From Pseudomonadota bacterium (lineage in GTDB: Bacteria; Desulfobacterota; Desulfobulbia; Desulfobulbales; JAGXFP01), in assembly GCA_018814305.1 (NCBI GenBank), contig JAHJAA010000057.1:1-64000 (forward strand): a DNA stretch of 64,000 bases, written 5' to 3'. The notes below the pieces were generated by a model. The model ran no database searches and was not told the DNA's origin. It was given only the letters and a program-made list of their open reading frames with translations. A program made the position numbers and the translations under genes. This document shows, piece by piece, positions 9,104-19,271 of this stretch (positions within the stretch are counted from its first letter, which is position 1; every line of letters starts with the position of its first letter).

Positions 9104-11695
9104 ATGAACAACGGTCATGGCGGCAATCTCCGGGAGTTGGCGAAAAAGGCAGGGTGCCTTCCAGAAGAGATCCTCGATTTCAGCGCCAGTATCAATCCCC
9201 TGGGGCCCCCGGAGTCCCTGCGTCGGGTAATCAGTCGCAATGTGGACCGGTTGGTCTCCTACCCGGATCCGGCCTCTGAGGTGTTGACCCACCTGTTGTC
9301 GGTCCATTGTGGAGTGGATCCACAGCGGGTAGTCGTGGCCAATGGCTCCACGGAATTACTCAATGCCCTTCCCCGGGCCTTGGAAAGTCGCCGGGCCGTA
9401 ATTCCGATTCCTTCCTATGGAGATTATGCCCGGTCTTGCGTTTTGGCCGGTCTGCCGGTTATTCCCATGATTCTTAAGGAAGAAACCGGTTTCGCGCTCT
9501 CAATTCCCGAGTTGATCACCCTCTGTCAGGATGGCGACCTGGTGCTGTTGGGATGCCCCAACAATCCGACCGGGGTCGGTTTTCCGAGGATCGAGTTGGT
9601 GGACTTGGCCCGGTCTCGACCGGGGATTGTTTTTCTGATTGATGAGTCCTTTGCGGATTTTACCGCTGATTTTGCCTACCCCTGGCCGGATCTTCCGAAT
9701 CTGATCCTGATTCGGTCCTTGACCAAATTCTACGCCATTCCCGGACTCCGGTTGGGCTTTGGAGTTTTGCCTGGATCGGTTGCGGAACAAGTACGCCGTC
9801 TCCTTCCTCTCTGGACCGTTAATACCCTGGCTCAGGCGGTTGGTGAGACCATCCTTGGTGATCATGAGTATCAGGCCAGGTCCCGGGCTTTTGTGATCAA
9901 AGAAAGGGTAGCGCTTATTGAGCAATTGGCCGAGATCCCCGATTTGCAAGGGTTTCAGGGTGAGGCTAATTTTCTTCTGGTCCGGATCGATCGACCGGGG
10001 CTGACTGCCCAAGACCTGGCTGATCGATTATTGCATAGACCCCATGGTCGCCCCATCGCCATCCGGGTTTGTAATACATTTGTCGGACTTGATGACCGCT
10101 ATTTCCGGGTGGCGGTGCGAAACGGTGAAGAAAATCGGGAGCTGGCGGCGGCCTTGGCGATCGCCCTCAATCCTGATCGTCCTGCGGTTCGCGCCATCCC
10201 CCGCCGGACCCCAGCCTTGATGCTCCAGGGGACCGCCTCTAATGCAGGCAAGAGTGTGCTCACCGCTGCCTTTGGTCGGATCTTTCTTCAGGACGGGCTT
10301 CGAGTGGTACCGTTCAAGGCCCAGAATATGTCACTCAACTCTTTTGTCACCCGGGACGGTGGTGAGATGGGTCGAGCCCAGGTAGTCCAGGCCCAGGCCT
10401 GCCGACTTGATCCGGATGTGAGGATGAATCCGGTGCTCCTGAAACCCTCTTCCGACGTGGGGTGTCAGGTCATCGTCAATGGCCGACCGGTGGGGAATAT
10501 GTCGGTTGGCGATTATATTCGCTATAAGCCCGAGGCGGAGCGGGCCGCCCATGGCGCCTACGATGAACTTGCCGTCGGTGCGGATTTGATGATCCTGGAG
10601 GGGGCGGGCAGTCCGGCTGAGGTCAATCTGAAATCCCATGACATTGTCAACATGGCTATGGCCCGCCATGCCGGGGCCCGGGTGCTGCTGGTGGGGGATA
10701 TCGACCGGGGTGGGGTCTTCGCCTCCTTCATTGGCTCACTTGAAGTCATGGCCGAGTGGGAACGGCGCCTTATCGAAGGTTTTGTGGTCAACCGCTTCCG
10801 GGGTGATGCCGGTTTGTTAATCGATGCCTATCGCTATGTGGAAGACTTCACTGGCAAACCGGTTCTGGGATGCGTGCCTTATCTTAACGATCTCGGTCTG
10901 CCGGAAGAGGATTCGGTGGGTTTCAAGACCGGGCTCTATCATCGGGAGCCACCAGTTGGAGACCATGTGGTGATCGGAGTCATCGATCTGCCCCATATCT
11001 CTAACTTCACTGATGTGGAGCCCTTTCTGGCCGAGCCCGACGTCCATCTGCTGATTATCAAAACCCGGGAGGAGCTGGACCGGGCCGCCCCGACCCTGGC
11101 CGCGCTGATTCTCCCCGGCAGTAAAAATGTGGTGAACGATCTGGGTTTTCTCCACCAGAGCGGTCTGGCTGCAGGGATTCTGGAGCTCGTGGATCATTCC
11201 AATCTTGACCTGATCGGGATCTGCGGAGGTTTCCAGATGCTGGGCCAGGGAATCGACGACCCCCATCATCTGGAATCATCCGGGGGGGGAATTAAGGGCT
11301 TGGCTTTGCTGGGTGTGACCACCACCCTGGCCCCGGAAAAGACCCTGGTCCGCCAGACCGCAACCCACCTGCCCTCAATGCTTAAGGTCCATGGTTATGA
11401 GATCCATCATGGCCGGACCACCGGCGAGGAACGGCGAGCCTTCCGCCTGGTTGACGGGAACGAGGACGGAGCGGTTTCGGCGGATGGCCGGATCTGGGGA
11501 AGTTATCTCCATGGCCTGTTCGATGACGATGATTTTCGCCGTTTCTTCATCGATCAATTACGCTCCAATAGAATGCTGGCCCCGGTGGGCCGGGTTTTGG
11601 CCCCCTATGATCTGGAACCGGCCCTTGATCGGTTGGCTGAACTGGTCCGTCGAAGTGTGGATCTGGCCAAGATCTATCAGTCCCTGGGATTGTGA
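9104..11695 (+). CDS. cobQ: Fusion of threonine-phosphate decarboxylase-like aminotransferase and cobyric acid synthase
   Basis: An 863-residue two-enzyme fusion for late cobalamin synthesis. Residues 1 to about 360 are a PLP fold-type I protein of the CobD/CobC family: [12 protein letters not shown] at the start, [20 protein letters not shown] and the PLP lysine in [18 protein letters not shown]. In B12 synthesis this enzyme makes (R)-1-amino-2-propanol phosphate from L-threonine phosphate. From about residue 368, [15 protein letters not shown] (nucleotide site), [21 protein letters not shown] (glutaminase Cys) and GSYLHGLF (His) mark cobyric acid synthase, which amidates adenosylcobyrinic a,c-diamide four times. 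The ATG follows AAGGAGCGG. cbiB, the next pathway step, follows 103 bases later. The fusion would bring side-chain precursor and acceptor synthesis together. Confidence 0.93.
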   Translation: MNNGHGGNLRELAKKAGCLPEEILDFSASINPLGPPESLRRVISRNVDRLVSYPDPASEVLTHLLSVHCGVDPQRVVVANGSTELLNALPRALESRRAVIPIPSYGDYARSCVLAGLPVIPMILKEETGFALSIPELITLCQDGDLVLLGCPNNPTGVGFPRIELVDLARSRPGIVFLIDESFADFTADFAYPWPDLPNLILIRSLTKFYAIPGLRLGFGVLPGSVAEQVRRLLPLWTVNTLAQAVGETILGDHEYQARSRAFVIKERVALIEQLAEIPDLQGFQGEANFLLVRIDRPGLTAQDLADRLLHRPHGRPIAIRVCNTFVGLDDRYFRVAVRNGEENRELAAALAIALNPDRPAVRAIPRRTPALMLQGTASNAGKSVLTAAFGRIFLQDGLRVVPFKAQNMSLNSFVTRDGGEMGRAQVVQAQACRLDPDVRMNPVLLKPSSDVGCQVIVNGRPVGNMSVGDYIRYKPEAERAAHGAYDELAVGADLMILEGAGSPAEVNLKSHDIVNMAMARHAGARVLLVGDIDRGGVFASFIGSLEVMAEWERRLIEGFVVNRFRGDAGLLIDAYRYVEDFTGKPVLGCVPYLNDLGLPEEDSVGFKTGLYHREPPVGDHVVIGVIDLPHISNFTDVEPFLAEPDVHLLIIKTREELDRAAPTLAALILPGSKNVVNDLGFLHQSGLAAGILELVDHSNLDLIGICGGFQMLGQGIDDPHHLESSGGGIKGLALLGVTTTLAPEKTLVRQTATHLPSMLKVHGYEIHHGRTTGEERRAFRLVDGNEDGAVSADGRIWGSYLHGLFDDDDFRRFFIDQLRSNRMLAPVGRVLAPYDLEPALDRLAELVRRSVDLAKIYQSLGL

Positions 11696-11798
11696 GAAGC
11701 GTGAACGAGTTTCAAGGATAGGTGAGGACCATTTCTGGATTTATTGCCATCAATGAACATCCTCCGCGTAAGTCACTTACCATCATGAGTCCTCAGTT

Positions 11799-12782
11799 AT
11801 GTCCCTTGTCGAGATAATTCTTGCCGCCCTCCTGCTTGATCTGGTGATCGGTGATCCCCGTTGGCTTCCCCATCCGGTTCGGGGGATGGGCTGGCTGGCC
11901 TTGCGTGCTGAAGACCTGTTTAGACGATGGATTCCATCGCCGGCCTGGGCTGGGGTGATGTCCGTGCTCCTGGTGCTTGCGTTCATCGGGGGAGTGACCG
12001 GCGGGGTGATGCAAGCGGTATCGTTATTCCATCACTTGGCGGGAGAGGGAGTTGCGGTGATTATTATTGCCACCGGTCTGGCCTTGCGGGACCTTATTCG
12101 CCACAGTAATGATGTCCGGCACGCTCTCGAAGCCGGGGATTTACCTGAGGCGCGCCACCGGGTGGGGATGATCGTGGGGCGTGATTCTGCTTGCCTTGAT
12201 CAAGCGGGGATTGTCCGGGCCTGTATTGAAAGTGTGGCGGAAAACAGCGTGGACGGGGTGATTGCGCCGCTGTTCTATGCGACCCTGGGTGGGATGCTTG
12301 GGCCAGGCCTGGGGGGGAATGCGGCCTTGGGCGCGGCAGTGTCCATCATGCTCTACAAGGCGATCAATACCATGGACTCGACCTTCGGCTATAAAAACGA
12401 GCGTTATCTTCACTTCGGGAGGGCCGCAGCCCGGTTGGATGATCTGGCCAATTTTATTCCAGCCCGCCTGGGGGGGCTGCTGATGGTCGCGGCCGCCTTT
12501 CTGTCGGGGTTGGAGGGCCGGGATGCCTGGCGTATTTTCCGGCGGGACCGGCTCCGTCATGCCAGCCCCAACTCAGGTCATACCGAGGCCGCCATGGCCG
12601 GTGCCCTGGGCCTGGAACTGGGTGGACCCTCCAGCTATTTCGGTAAGGTGGTGGAGAAACCCTGGCTTGGGTTCCCTCTCAAACCGGCTACTCCGGTGGC
12701 AATCGCCCGGGCCAACCGCCTTTTGGTTGCGACCACCGTTCTCGCTGTGATCCTTTTAATGGGGCTGGCGGTTGGGGGGTAG
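11799..12782 (+). CDS. cbiB: Adenosylcobinamide-phosphate synthase CbiB
   Basis: Integral membrane enzyme that joins adenosylcobyric acid to aminopropanol (phosphate), giving adenosylcobinamide (phosphate). The family start LLDLVIGDPRWLPHPVRGMG is present, as is RDSACLDQAGIVRACIESVA, AENSVDGVIAPLFY and the loop with the conserved NTMDSTFGYKN. Several hydrophobic segments are visible (about residues 50-70, 85-105, 160-185, 220-240 and the last 20). Length 327 residues is normal. It follows the CobD-CobQ fusion in the same direction, so the pair makes consecutive steps of one pathway. The ATG at 11799 has no strong ribosome site. Confidence 0.93.
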   Translation: MSLVEIILAALLLDLVIGDPRWLPHPVRGMGWLALRAEDLFRRWIPSPAWAGVMSVLLVLAFIGGVTGGVMQAVSLFHHLAGEGVAVIIIATGLALRDLIRHSNDVRHALEAGDLPEARHRVGMIVGRDSACLDQAGIVRACIESVAENSVDGVIAPLFYATLGGMLGPGLGGNAALGAAVSIMLYKAINTMDSTFGYKNERYLHFGRAAARLDDLANFIPARLGGLLMVAAAFLSGLEGRDAWRIFRRDRLRHASPNSGHTEAAMAGALGLELGGPSSYFGKVVEKPWLGFPLKPATPVAIARANRLLVATTVLAVILLMGLAVGG

Positions 12783-12791
12783 ATTTACTTT

Positions 12792-12962
12792 TTAATACGT
12801 TAGAGTTCCAAGAGTTACATTGCCCCCGGGTTCGTTGAAATTGCCGCTTTGGGTCTCGACTTGGATGCCGTTCAGGTAAACGATCAGGATGTATTTCACT
12901 TTCCCATCCCTTCCATAATAGCGAACACCATATCCATACCGGCCTCTTGGGGCTAAGTAGTT
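12792..12962 (-). pseudogene. 3' remnant of an unidentified gene
   Basis: On the minus strand an open frame of about 57 codons ends at a TAA (12792-12794). It reads into protein-like sequence with strand character: RYGYGVRYYGRDGKVKY, then LIVYLNGIQVETQSGNF and finally GNVTLGTLTY. No start codon or ribosome site precedes it, and it runs straight into the terminal repeat of the palindromic element at 12961-13100. It looks like the C-terminal end of a protein cut by that element or left after deletion. The family is not recognised. Confidence 0.4.
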
Positions 12963-13100
12963 TCCATCCAGAAACGAGGATTTTTGTTCGAGAGCAAGAC
13001 GCGAAGGCGACGGAAAAGCGGAGCGTACTTGGGTACGTGAGCATTTTTCGGCAACTGAGCAACGCAGCTATCGGACCAAAAGACCGTTTCTGGATGGGAA
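12961..13100. repeat. Palindromic element with 16-bp terminal inverted repeats
   Basis: The ends are TTTCCATCCAGAAACG and CGTTTCTGGATGGGAA, inverted copies with one mismatch in 16. The interior has GCGTACTTGGGTACG as a central small palindrome with GAAGGCGACGGAAAAGC to its left and CAACTGAGCAACGCAGC to its right. Total about 140 bases with no gene. Same layout as the element at 55540-55648, whose centre is CACGTACAGGGAGTACGC. Probably a MITE-like or REP-like mobile repeat. Confidence 0.75.
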
Positions 13101-13142
13101 CTAAATAATATGGTTGCAAAACAGTTAGCAACAGCTGAGAAA

Positions 13143-14738
13143 CTATTTTTTCCCCGCCAGTACTCTTTTGAGGGCGTTAAAATCAGGATGCTTCAGGTCT
13201 TTCAAGATCAGGAGACTGCTATTGGCGCCCGCTTTGACGGCTAATGGGACACCACCACCATATTCAGCGCAATGCCCCCCGATAAAGAGTTTTTTAATCG
13301 GCGTCTTATAATGTGAGACTTTGGTCTTTATGTTCTTTGCCGTTGGTTTGGAACCAAGAGTCGTGCCGCCGGTATTTGCCGTATAACGCCAATATGTAAT
13401 CGGCGAAGCCGTTTCCATAACCTCGATGTGTTTTCTTAAATCAGGGGCAACGGCATTCTCGACCCGATCTAATATAATGTCTGCGAATTGAGCTTTTAGA
13501 TCCCGATAGGCTTGACCTCGAGCCAGCCCGTCTTCAGTAGCCCAATTGGCCATATACCCCATGCTGGCGGGACACTGAATCATAATTGAACCTTTGCCGG
13601 GCGGGGCCATTGAGGGATCCCGAACTGAAGAAGATACCACCATGATGATCGAGCGATGGGGATCGCCCCCCACATGATCTGCTCGGTTCGGGTTGGTCGT
13701 GGTCAGGTTCAGGACTTCTTCGCCAAAACCAAGCAGGGTTGGATCGCAATCGAGTCCAAGAAAGAGAGTGAAGCACGAATCATGGAGCTCTGCGCGGTTA
13801 ACAGCGTTCTTGACATAAGAAGGAACGGCCTGTTCCGGCAGCATCCTATTGTAGAGCACCTGGATATCACACGCCGCTATTATGTAGGATGAAAAAACTT
13901 TATGACCCCCTGCCAAAAGAACCCCGGTAACGGTGTTGTGGTCATCAATCAAGATTTTCTCGACGCGTTGTCGCAGGATGACTTGCGAACCATTGGCAAC
14001 GATTTTGGAGCATAACCAGTGAATTATCGTTGAGCTCCCTCCAGTCGGCGCGGCCTGGAAGTTTTTGGTAAAGGCCCAGGCCACTGGAACAATCACAGAC
14101 ATGAAGCTTTCCTGACTGTTGAAGATTGCCCGAAGTTCTTGTGACTTGAAATAGTTCGCCAAGCCTTTATCAACCGGCGATCGAAGGTGTCTGAGGACAG
14201 GGAGGACCCAAGCAAGCATTTTCATCCCGAAAACTGCTTTTCCCAGCGGCGACATTGATTCTATATTTTGAACTCGATAATTCATCCGGTCCAGCCGATC
14301 CCCCAGTTTCCGTGCATCATCAAAGAAACGGGTAATCCCGACTCTCTCTGAAGGGAAATCACGGCTCAACTGATCACGCAAAACCAAAGGTTCAGAGGTG
14401 AGGGTATAGTCAAAAGTATCCCCCTTAAACCGATGAATTCGATGGAGTTGCGGACATTCCGGCATACCATGGCCGATATGATTAAAGATATTTCGAACTG
14501 ATCCCCCGGGTCCACACTGACTCAGCCAGTGAATTGAGGTGTCAAACTTAAATCCTTTTCGTTTGAATCCTGCCAGATAGCCTCCAGGCTGTTTGGCAGC
14601 CTCCAGAATAACCGTATGGAGCCCGGCCTTTGCCAGAATCGCACCAGCCGTAAGTCCACCCACACCCGCCCCGATGATCAAGACATCGCAGGAATCGGGA
14701 AGAGTATTATTGGGGTCAGGATGAGAGGAAATGGTCAT
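13143..14738 (-). CDS. Phytoene desaturase/retinol saturase-type FAD oxidoreductase
   Basis: A 531-residue FAD-dependent oxidoreductase of the CrtI/retinol 13,14-reductase superfamily. The N-terminal dinucleotide site reads VLIIGAGVGGLTAGAILAKAG, followed by the family glycine motif EAAKQPGGYLAGFKRKGF and DTSIHWL. Near the C-terminus, KLFIGGHCAEYGGGVPLAVK is the second FAD-contacting motif. Such enzymes desaturate or saturate polyene or isoprenoid chains, usually at the membrane. No other carotenoid gene is nearby, so the substrate is unknown. The ATG at 14738 has no obvious ribosome site. It is separated from its upstream neighbour by 91 bases, so they may share a transcript. Confidence 0.85.
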   Translation of the reverse strand: MTISSHPDPNNTLPDSCDVLIIGAGVGGLTAGAILAKAGLHTVILEAAKQPGGYLAGFKRKGFKFDTSIHWLSQCGPGGSVRNIFNHIGHGMPECPQLHRIHRFKGDTFDYTLTSEPLVLRDQLSRDFPSERVGITRFFDDARKLGDRLDRMNYRVQNIESMSPLGKAVFGMKMLAWVLPVLRHLRSPVDKGLANYFKSQELRAIFNSQESFMSVIVPVAWAFTKNFQAAPTGGSSTIIHWLCSKIVANGSQVILRQRVEKILIDDHNTVTGVLLAGGHKVFSSYIIAACDIQVLYNRMLPEQAVPSYVKNAVNRAELHDSCFTLFLGLDCDPTLLGFGEEVLNLTTTNPNRADHVGGDPHRSIIMVVSSSVRDPSMAPPGKGSIMIQCPASMGYMANWATEDGLARGQAYRDLKAQFADIILDRVENAVAPDLRKHIEVMETASPITYWRYTANTGGTTLGSKPTAKNIKTKVSHYKTPIKKLFIGGHCAEYGGGVPLAVKAGANSSLLILKDLKHPDFNALKRVLAGKK

Positions 14739-14829
14739 GCTCTGTTTTTGTTGAGTTGAAGGGGAAGGGGACCTGTGTAAAAAAGCGTAATTTTAGGGTG
14801 TTGAGGTTACTCCATCCCCTTTTGTTTCT

Positions 14830-16872
14830 TTATTGTTGAGGCCCTTGGTGCTTGGGGGAAAGTTGTTCTACCATGGCATTCAACTGTTGTTGATGATCAT
14901 CCCCTGGTGGATAGAGTAACCGGGCCATTTCAATGTTCTGTTTCGCTCTTTTGAACGTGCCGATCTTCAGGTCCATCGTGGCCCGCAACCACCAGGTCTT
15001 GGCCTGGATATCCAGGTTCCTTCGTCGCACGAACTGTTTGGGATAGAGATACCCTTCAGCCATTTCGGCCGCCCCAACCTTGATCAGGGTTTCCGCAAAG
15101 GTCAGGTCATAATCGATTGGAATTGAATCGGAGAGGGTGTTGGGCGGTGGTAATGTCGAGATGAAGGATTTCAACGCTTCACGATTGCTCGTGATTTCAG
15201 CACTCAATAGATAGGCAAGGGTCGCCCTGGCAAAGCTGTCATGGGGGTTGGTTTGATCGGATAGCCGTAACAGGCGGTAGACCTCTTCCCGTTCCGGCGT
15301 GGTTTTGGCCTGGGTGGATTTGAACAAGGCCAAGTGGTTGAGCGCCAGGGTATTTGATTGATCATACGACAAGAGCTGTTCGGTTGCGGCGATATGCTCG
15401 GTGAGACCGGGGTGAGCACGATTCGAATAGACGGCGGGGTTATAGTTGATGTCCGGGAGGTTCATGTCTTTGGCCAGTTCCGTGCGGAGGTAGAGAACGC
15501 TGGCCTGGTCGTAGCCGATCTGGGTCCAATTGCCTGATCCAAGTAATAATCCGGCACGATCCATTTGCAGAATCACGGCTTGAGCATCATAGCGGTCGGC
15601 AAGTTGATCCACTAGGGTCGGGTTATCCCGATAGGGCAGCATGAGTAAGTCCTCCGGAAACAGGGAGGACATGCGGCCATCGATTATTACCTGGACTTTC
15701 CCTTGGGTGCGAAAGGGAATATAGCCGCCGAAGTCATAGTCGTTAATAACCCGCAAAGGTCGTCCCAGATCATCGGCGATGGCCTTTGCCAGACCAGAGG
15801 TGATCACCGGAAATTCGGCTCTGGCCATCGGCCAGTCACTCCCCTTGATAATGGGCAGGTCCAGGAATTGAGCCCGGTTGACCAGGAGATGGAGAGCAAT
15901 CAGCAATAGTGGCAAGAGGGCCGGGGTGGGGGTTTTGGCTTCCTTGGCAGTCTCGACTGCTTTTCCGATTATGGTCGCCAGAGGACGCAACAGCAGGGTC
16001 GCAAATTCCAATTCGAAGCGTTGTGAGCGGATGGAAAAATAGAGGAAAAAGAGGAGCAGGAATCCCTCTGCCGGACTCAATCGCACCTTTTTTGCCAGGA
16101 ACCCGCCGAGCACCGCCAGGAAGGGTAACCAGAGCGCCGGTGGGTATGAGGTCAGGTGGTACCACTCCGCGATGTAATAACTCGACCCCATACTCTCCTC
16201 ATGGATAAGGAGCAGATCCAGGATTTTAAAACCCAGGGGTGAGAGGAAGGGGGTGAGGAGAAAGAGACCGGCGAAGATCAGTGATGCCTTGCGATCTTTT
16301 TCTGCCGGCCATTGGGCAATACAAACCTGCAGGGCAAGGGCGCAAGCCCCCACCACTATAGAGGCATGGGAATTTGCCCAGCCGATCAGGACCAGCAGGC
16401 TAAAGAATCCCAGCCGCCGGTTAAAGGGTCTCTGGCTCACCCAGATGACGTAGCTGAGGGCTGCGAACTCGTAGATCAATGATCGAAGGAACAGGTGGCC
16501 ATGGATGGAAGGAAGCAAGATCAGGAAGGCGAGGAAGAAATATCCGGGGTGCTGTTCCCTGGTTGCAGCTCTGATTAATAACAGGAGTCCGGTGAAGGTG
16601 AAAAGGTACTTGAGCAGGAGAAGACCCCATTCTGCCCCGGCCTGGTAGGCGAGCCCCAGTAAGATCTGGAAGAACCAGGAAACATTGAGCCAGTCTTTCC
16701 CATATTCGCTGAAAGACCAATAGTCGGTCTGGAGAATCTGGTGATGGTCCAGCATCCAGAGGCCGCTATGGAGATGCCACCAGAGATCGGAGCCGTTCAG
16801 CGGTTGAATGATAAGGAGGCTCAGGCCCAGGCCGATGATTACCAGGAACCAGGGGCGAAGGTTTTGTGTCAT
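14830..16872 (-). CDS. Polytopic membrane protein with soluble C-terminal half (glycosyltransferase-like, uncertain)
   Basis: A large integral membrane protein. From the ATG at 16872 it is 680 residues; an in-frame TTG at 16941 would add 23. The first half contains about ten hydrophobic segments and acidic/aromatic loops such as NGSDLWWHLHSGLW and LLPSIHGHLFLRS, as in GT-C-fold glycosyltransferases and oligosaccharyltransferase-like proteins. The second half (from about residue 370) is soluble: VINDYDFGGYIPFRTQG with IDGRMSSLFPEDL, then helical repeats that look TPR-like (LALNHLALFKSTQAK). Similar layouts occur in unassigned membrane proteins of Deltaproteobacteria and Chloroflexi. The substrate cannot be named. 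It is encoded between the FAD oxidoreductase and a TonB receptor, on the same strand. Confidence 0.7.
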   Translation of the reverse strand: MTQNLRPWFLVIIGLGLSLLIIQPLNGSDLWWHLHSGLWMLDHHQILQTDYWSFSEYGKDWLNVSWFFQILLGLAYQAGAEWGLLLLKYLFTFTGLLLLIRAATREQHPGYFFLAFLILLPSIHGHLFLRSLIYEFAALSYVIWVSQRPFNRRLGFFSLLVLIGWANSHASIVVGACALALQVCIAQWPAEKDRKASLIFAGLFLLTPFLSPLGFKILDLLLIHEESMGSSYYIAEWYHLTSYPPALWLPFLAVLGGFLAKKVRLSPAEGFLLLFFLYFSIRSQRFELEFATLLLRPLATIIGKAVETAKEAKTPTPALLPLLLIALHLLVNRAQFLDLPIIKGSDWPMARAEFPVITSGLAKAIADDLGRPLRVINDYDFGGYIPFRTQGKVQVIIDGRMSSLFPEDLLMLPYRDNPTLVDQLADRYDAQAVILQMDRAGLLLGSGNWTQIGYDQASVLYLRTELAKDMNLPDINYNPAVYSNRAHPGLTEHIAATEQLLSYDQSNTLALNHLALFKSTQAKTTPEREEVYRLLRLSDQTNPHDSFARATLAYLLSAEITSNREALKSFISTLPPPNTLSDSIPIDYDLTFAETLIKVGAAEMAEGYLYPKQFVRRRNLDIQAKTWWLRATMDLKIGTFKRAKQNIEMARLLYPPGDDHQQQLNAMVEQLSPKHQGPQQ

Positions 16873-16986
16873 GAAGGTGTGCACGGATTGAGAACCATCG
16901 GTCAGAAATTGAGATTCATTTAGAGCAGGGTGCCACGGCAATCTTCCCTGAGTACTCTGAATCTTTCAATGAAGGGGTCATCAATC

Positions 16987-19086
16987 TTACCACCTCCAGG
17001 TCATTTTGCCGTAAACGCTTCGCTCAACTTCAGAGGACACGGTATAAAAGGTGTTTTCGCGGAATTCCGGGTGGCTGGAGTTGAGGAGATTCCGACCAAT
17101 TAAAGAAAGGTCCAGGTTCGGCAGGGGATGCCAGCCCAAGCGGGTGTCCATTTCAAGATAGCCGTCATAGTTGTAGAGTTCGATGTCGTCGACGTAACGG
17201 AACGAGAGGTCGAATTCCGTGTCCATGGGTAGGGCGAGGGAGGATTGGATTTTCACCTGGTGCTTGGGGTATTTTGCGTCAAAACTTTCCCGGAGGTCCA
17301 TGCTGTCGGCGTCGACCTGTAGCAGCACTTCCAGGTAGGAGTAGGATCCGCTGAGCCGCCAGGACGGCAGGGCCTGCCACTCCGCCGAGAGTTCGACCCC
17401 ATAGGACTGGCCGGATTTTTTGTTTTCCGACGGAACGGGGATGGCCAGATAGGTCCCGTTTTCGGTGGTAACCGGGGTTGTCGACTCCAGATGGGGTTCG
17501 AGGCTCCTCAGATTGTCGTAATCATAGTAGAAGCCGGTCAGGTCAAGATGGAGTTGGTTTGACGGGTAGGTCCGGTAGCCGATCTCGTAGGAGAGCAGGG
17601 TCTCCGCCTCAAAATCGTGGGTGCCCTTGGCCACAAAATAGGCGACCGGTGAGCCCTCGTACAGGGCGTTCTCCGGCAGAGGATCAAAGTAGAGGTCCGT
17701 CACATCGGCGTGGAAACGGTTGGGAAGCCGGACCGATTTAGCAACTGCGGTCCATAGGGTATTCCGGTTGTCGACCTTCCAGAGCAGGCGGGCATTGGGC
17801 AGGATTTCCCATTTGGTGAGGTCATTCCGTTCCGCTTTGGCTCCCAGGATACATTTCAGAACATCGTCCACCAGATAAAACTCATCCTGAATAAACCCGC
17901 TGTAGGTCGAGCTGCTCTTGTCGGTGGGATTCACCGCGATGGTGGCGCTGTTGGTAAAGTGGTCGTCAACCTCCCGAAAAGCGGCGCCCCAGGTAATTCC
18001 ATGGAGGTCGAATAACGGGAAACGGTGTTGAAAATCAAAATCATAGGTCCGTACCAGAATGTTGAATTTGTCATCGTACTGGTATTCATCAAAGGTCTGG
18101 TCAAAATAGAACTGCCCCGTTAACTCGGTATCCTTGGACCAGGTCCGGTTCCAGCGGGCCAGGATATTGCCCCCCGAATATTGGTAGCCGACTTCGCGAT
18201 GGGTTTGGTTCGCTGATGGGGGAATGAAGGCATTTTCCGCGCTGCCGGCCTCACCATCGTAGAGGTCGCCCTGGAGAGTAACGGTATCGAGGGTGTTGGG
18301 GGTGCCGTCAATCCGGAACCCGCCTTGGGCGGTGTTCCATTGGTCGTTGGGGTCTTCTCCGGAGGGTGTCCAGCTCTTGTCCCGATCAAAATATTTCAGA
18401 TAGCCGCGATAGGCCCAGTCTCCCCCGATTTTCCCGCCGTAACGAAAGGCTCCGAATCCGCGTTCCTCGGAGCCTCCTCCAGCGACGACCAGGCCGCCCT
18501 GGGTATCTTGGGATTTCTTGGTGATAATGTTGATGATGCCGTTCACCGCGTTGCTGCCCCATAAAGCGGCTCCTGGCCCGCGGATGATTTCAATCCTCTC
18601 CACATCTTCCAGTAGGGTATCCTTTTCATGCCAGATGACTCCGGTGAAAATGGGGGAGTAGAGCACCCGGCCATCCATGAGCACCAGCAGTTTGTCACCA
18701 AAACGATCGTTGTGCCCGCGAGCCGTGATGGCCCAGTTGCTGGCATTGATCTGGGCAACTTCAATCCCCGGCGCCATCCGCAGGGCATCGGGGATGTTGG
18801 TCACCCCGGAACGGCGCAGGTCTTCCTGGGTAATGATAAAGACCGCCGCCGCAGTATCGGCGACATTCTGTTCGCGACGTGAGGCCGTATAAACAATGGA
18901 TTCGGCCTGGAGCCATTGGAGTTCTTCGGTTAAGAGCAGCCTGGAATCGGTGGCTTGGGAATCCGGATTGACCCCGGCAAAGGACGGCAGAACGCCGCAG
19001 AGAGCCCACAATGATCCAAGAAAAAATCCGGTGGTCTTGCTGAGCCCCTTAGGAATAAAAGTTGAACGGGAGGATGATTGTCGCAT
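16987..19086 (-). CDS. TonB-dependent outer-membrane receptor
   Basis: An outer-membrane beta-barrel receptor of about 699 residues. After a signal peptide (hydrophobic run GFFLGSLWALCGVLPSFAG) comes a TonB-box-like ESIVYTASRREQNV, then the plug domain with GVTNIPDALRMAPGIEVAQ, LVLMDGRVLYSPIFTG and VERIEIIRGPGAALWGSNA followed by VNGIINIITKKS. The barrel ends in VYGKMTWRW with the C-terminal aromatic residue expected for BAM insertion. The start at 19086 is preferred over 19098 because AAGGA is 11 bases upstream rather than touching the codon. It is last in an order of periplasmic binding protein, hybrid kinase and receptor, 185 bases after the kinase gene. Ligand unknown. Confidence 0.9.
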   Translation of the reverse strand: MRQSSSRSTFIPKGLSKTTGFFLGSLWALCGVLPSFAGVNPDSQATDSRLLLTEELQWLQAESIVYTASRREQNVADTAAAVFIITQEDLRRSGVTNIPDALRMAPGIEVAQINASNWAITARGHNDRFGDKLLVLMDGRVLYSPIFTGVIWHEKDTLLEDVERIEIIRGPGAALWGSNAVNGIINIITKKSQDTQGGLVVAGGGSEERGFGAFRYGGKIGGDWAYRGYLKYFDRDKSWTPSGEDPNDQWNTAQGGFRIDGTPNTLDTVTLQGDLYDGEAGSAENAFIPPSANQTHREVGYQYSGGNILARWNRTWSKDTELTGQFYFDQTFDEYQYDDKFNILVRTYDFDFQHRFPLFDLHGITWGAAFREVDDHFTNSATIAVNPTDKSSSTYSGFIQDEFYLVDDVLKCILGAKAERNDLTKWEILPNARLLWKVDNRNTLWTAVAKSVRLPNRFHADVTDLYFDPLPENALYEGSPVAYFVAKGTHDFEAETLLSYEIGYRTYPSNQLHLDLTGFYYDYDNLRSLEPHLESTTPVTTENGTYLAIPVPSENKKSGQSYGVELSAEWQALPSWRLSGSYSYLEVLLQVDADSMDLRESFDAKYPKHQVKIQSSLALPMDTEFDLSFRYVDDIELYNYDGYLEMDTRLGWHPLPNLDLSLIGRNLLNSSHPEFRENTFYTVSSEVERSVYGKMTWRW

Positions 19087-19271
19087 GGTTTCTTTCATCC
19101 TTTTGCAGAAAGGATTGACACGGCTACTCGGATAATTGGGAGGTTTTAATTGTAGTGTATCGGCGGCATTATTTCTACTGTAAACCGCACACTAAAAAAG
19201 AAGAGTGTATGACCATCTGCCGGAGCCGGGGTATTCATGACACCCTCATTGGGATAGGTAAAATCCTAGGG

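Noticed and set aside
12688-13131. 147-residue minus-strand open frame over the palindromic element
   Set aside because: Crosses the cbiB end and the element, no family features; the reading frame used by the gene remnant is a different one.
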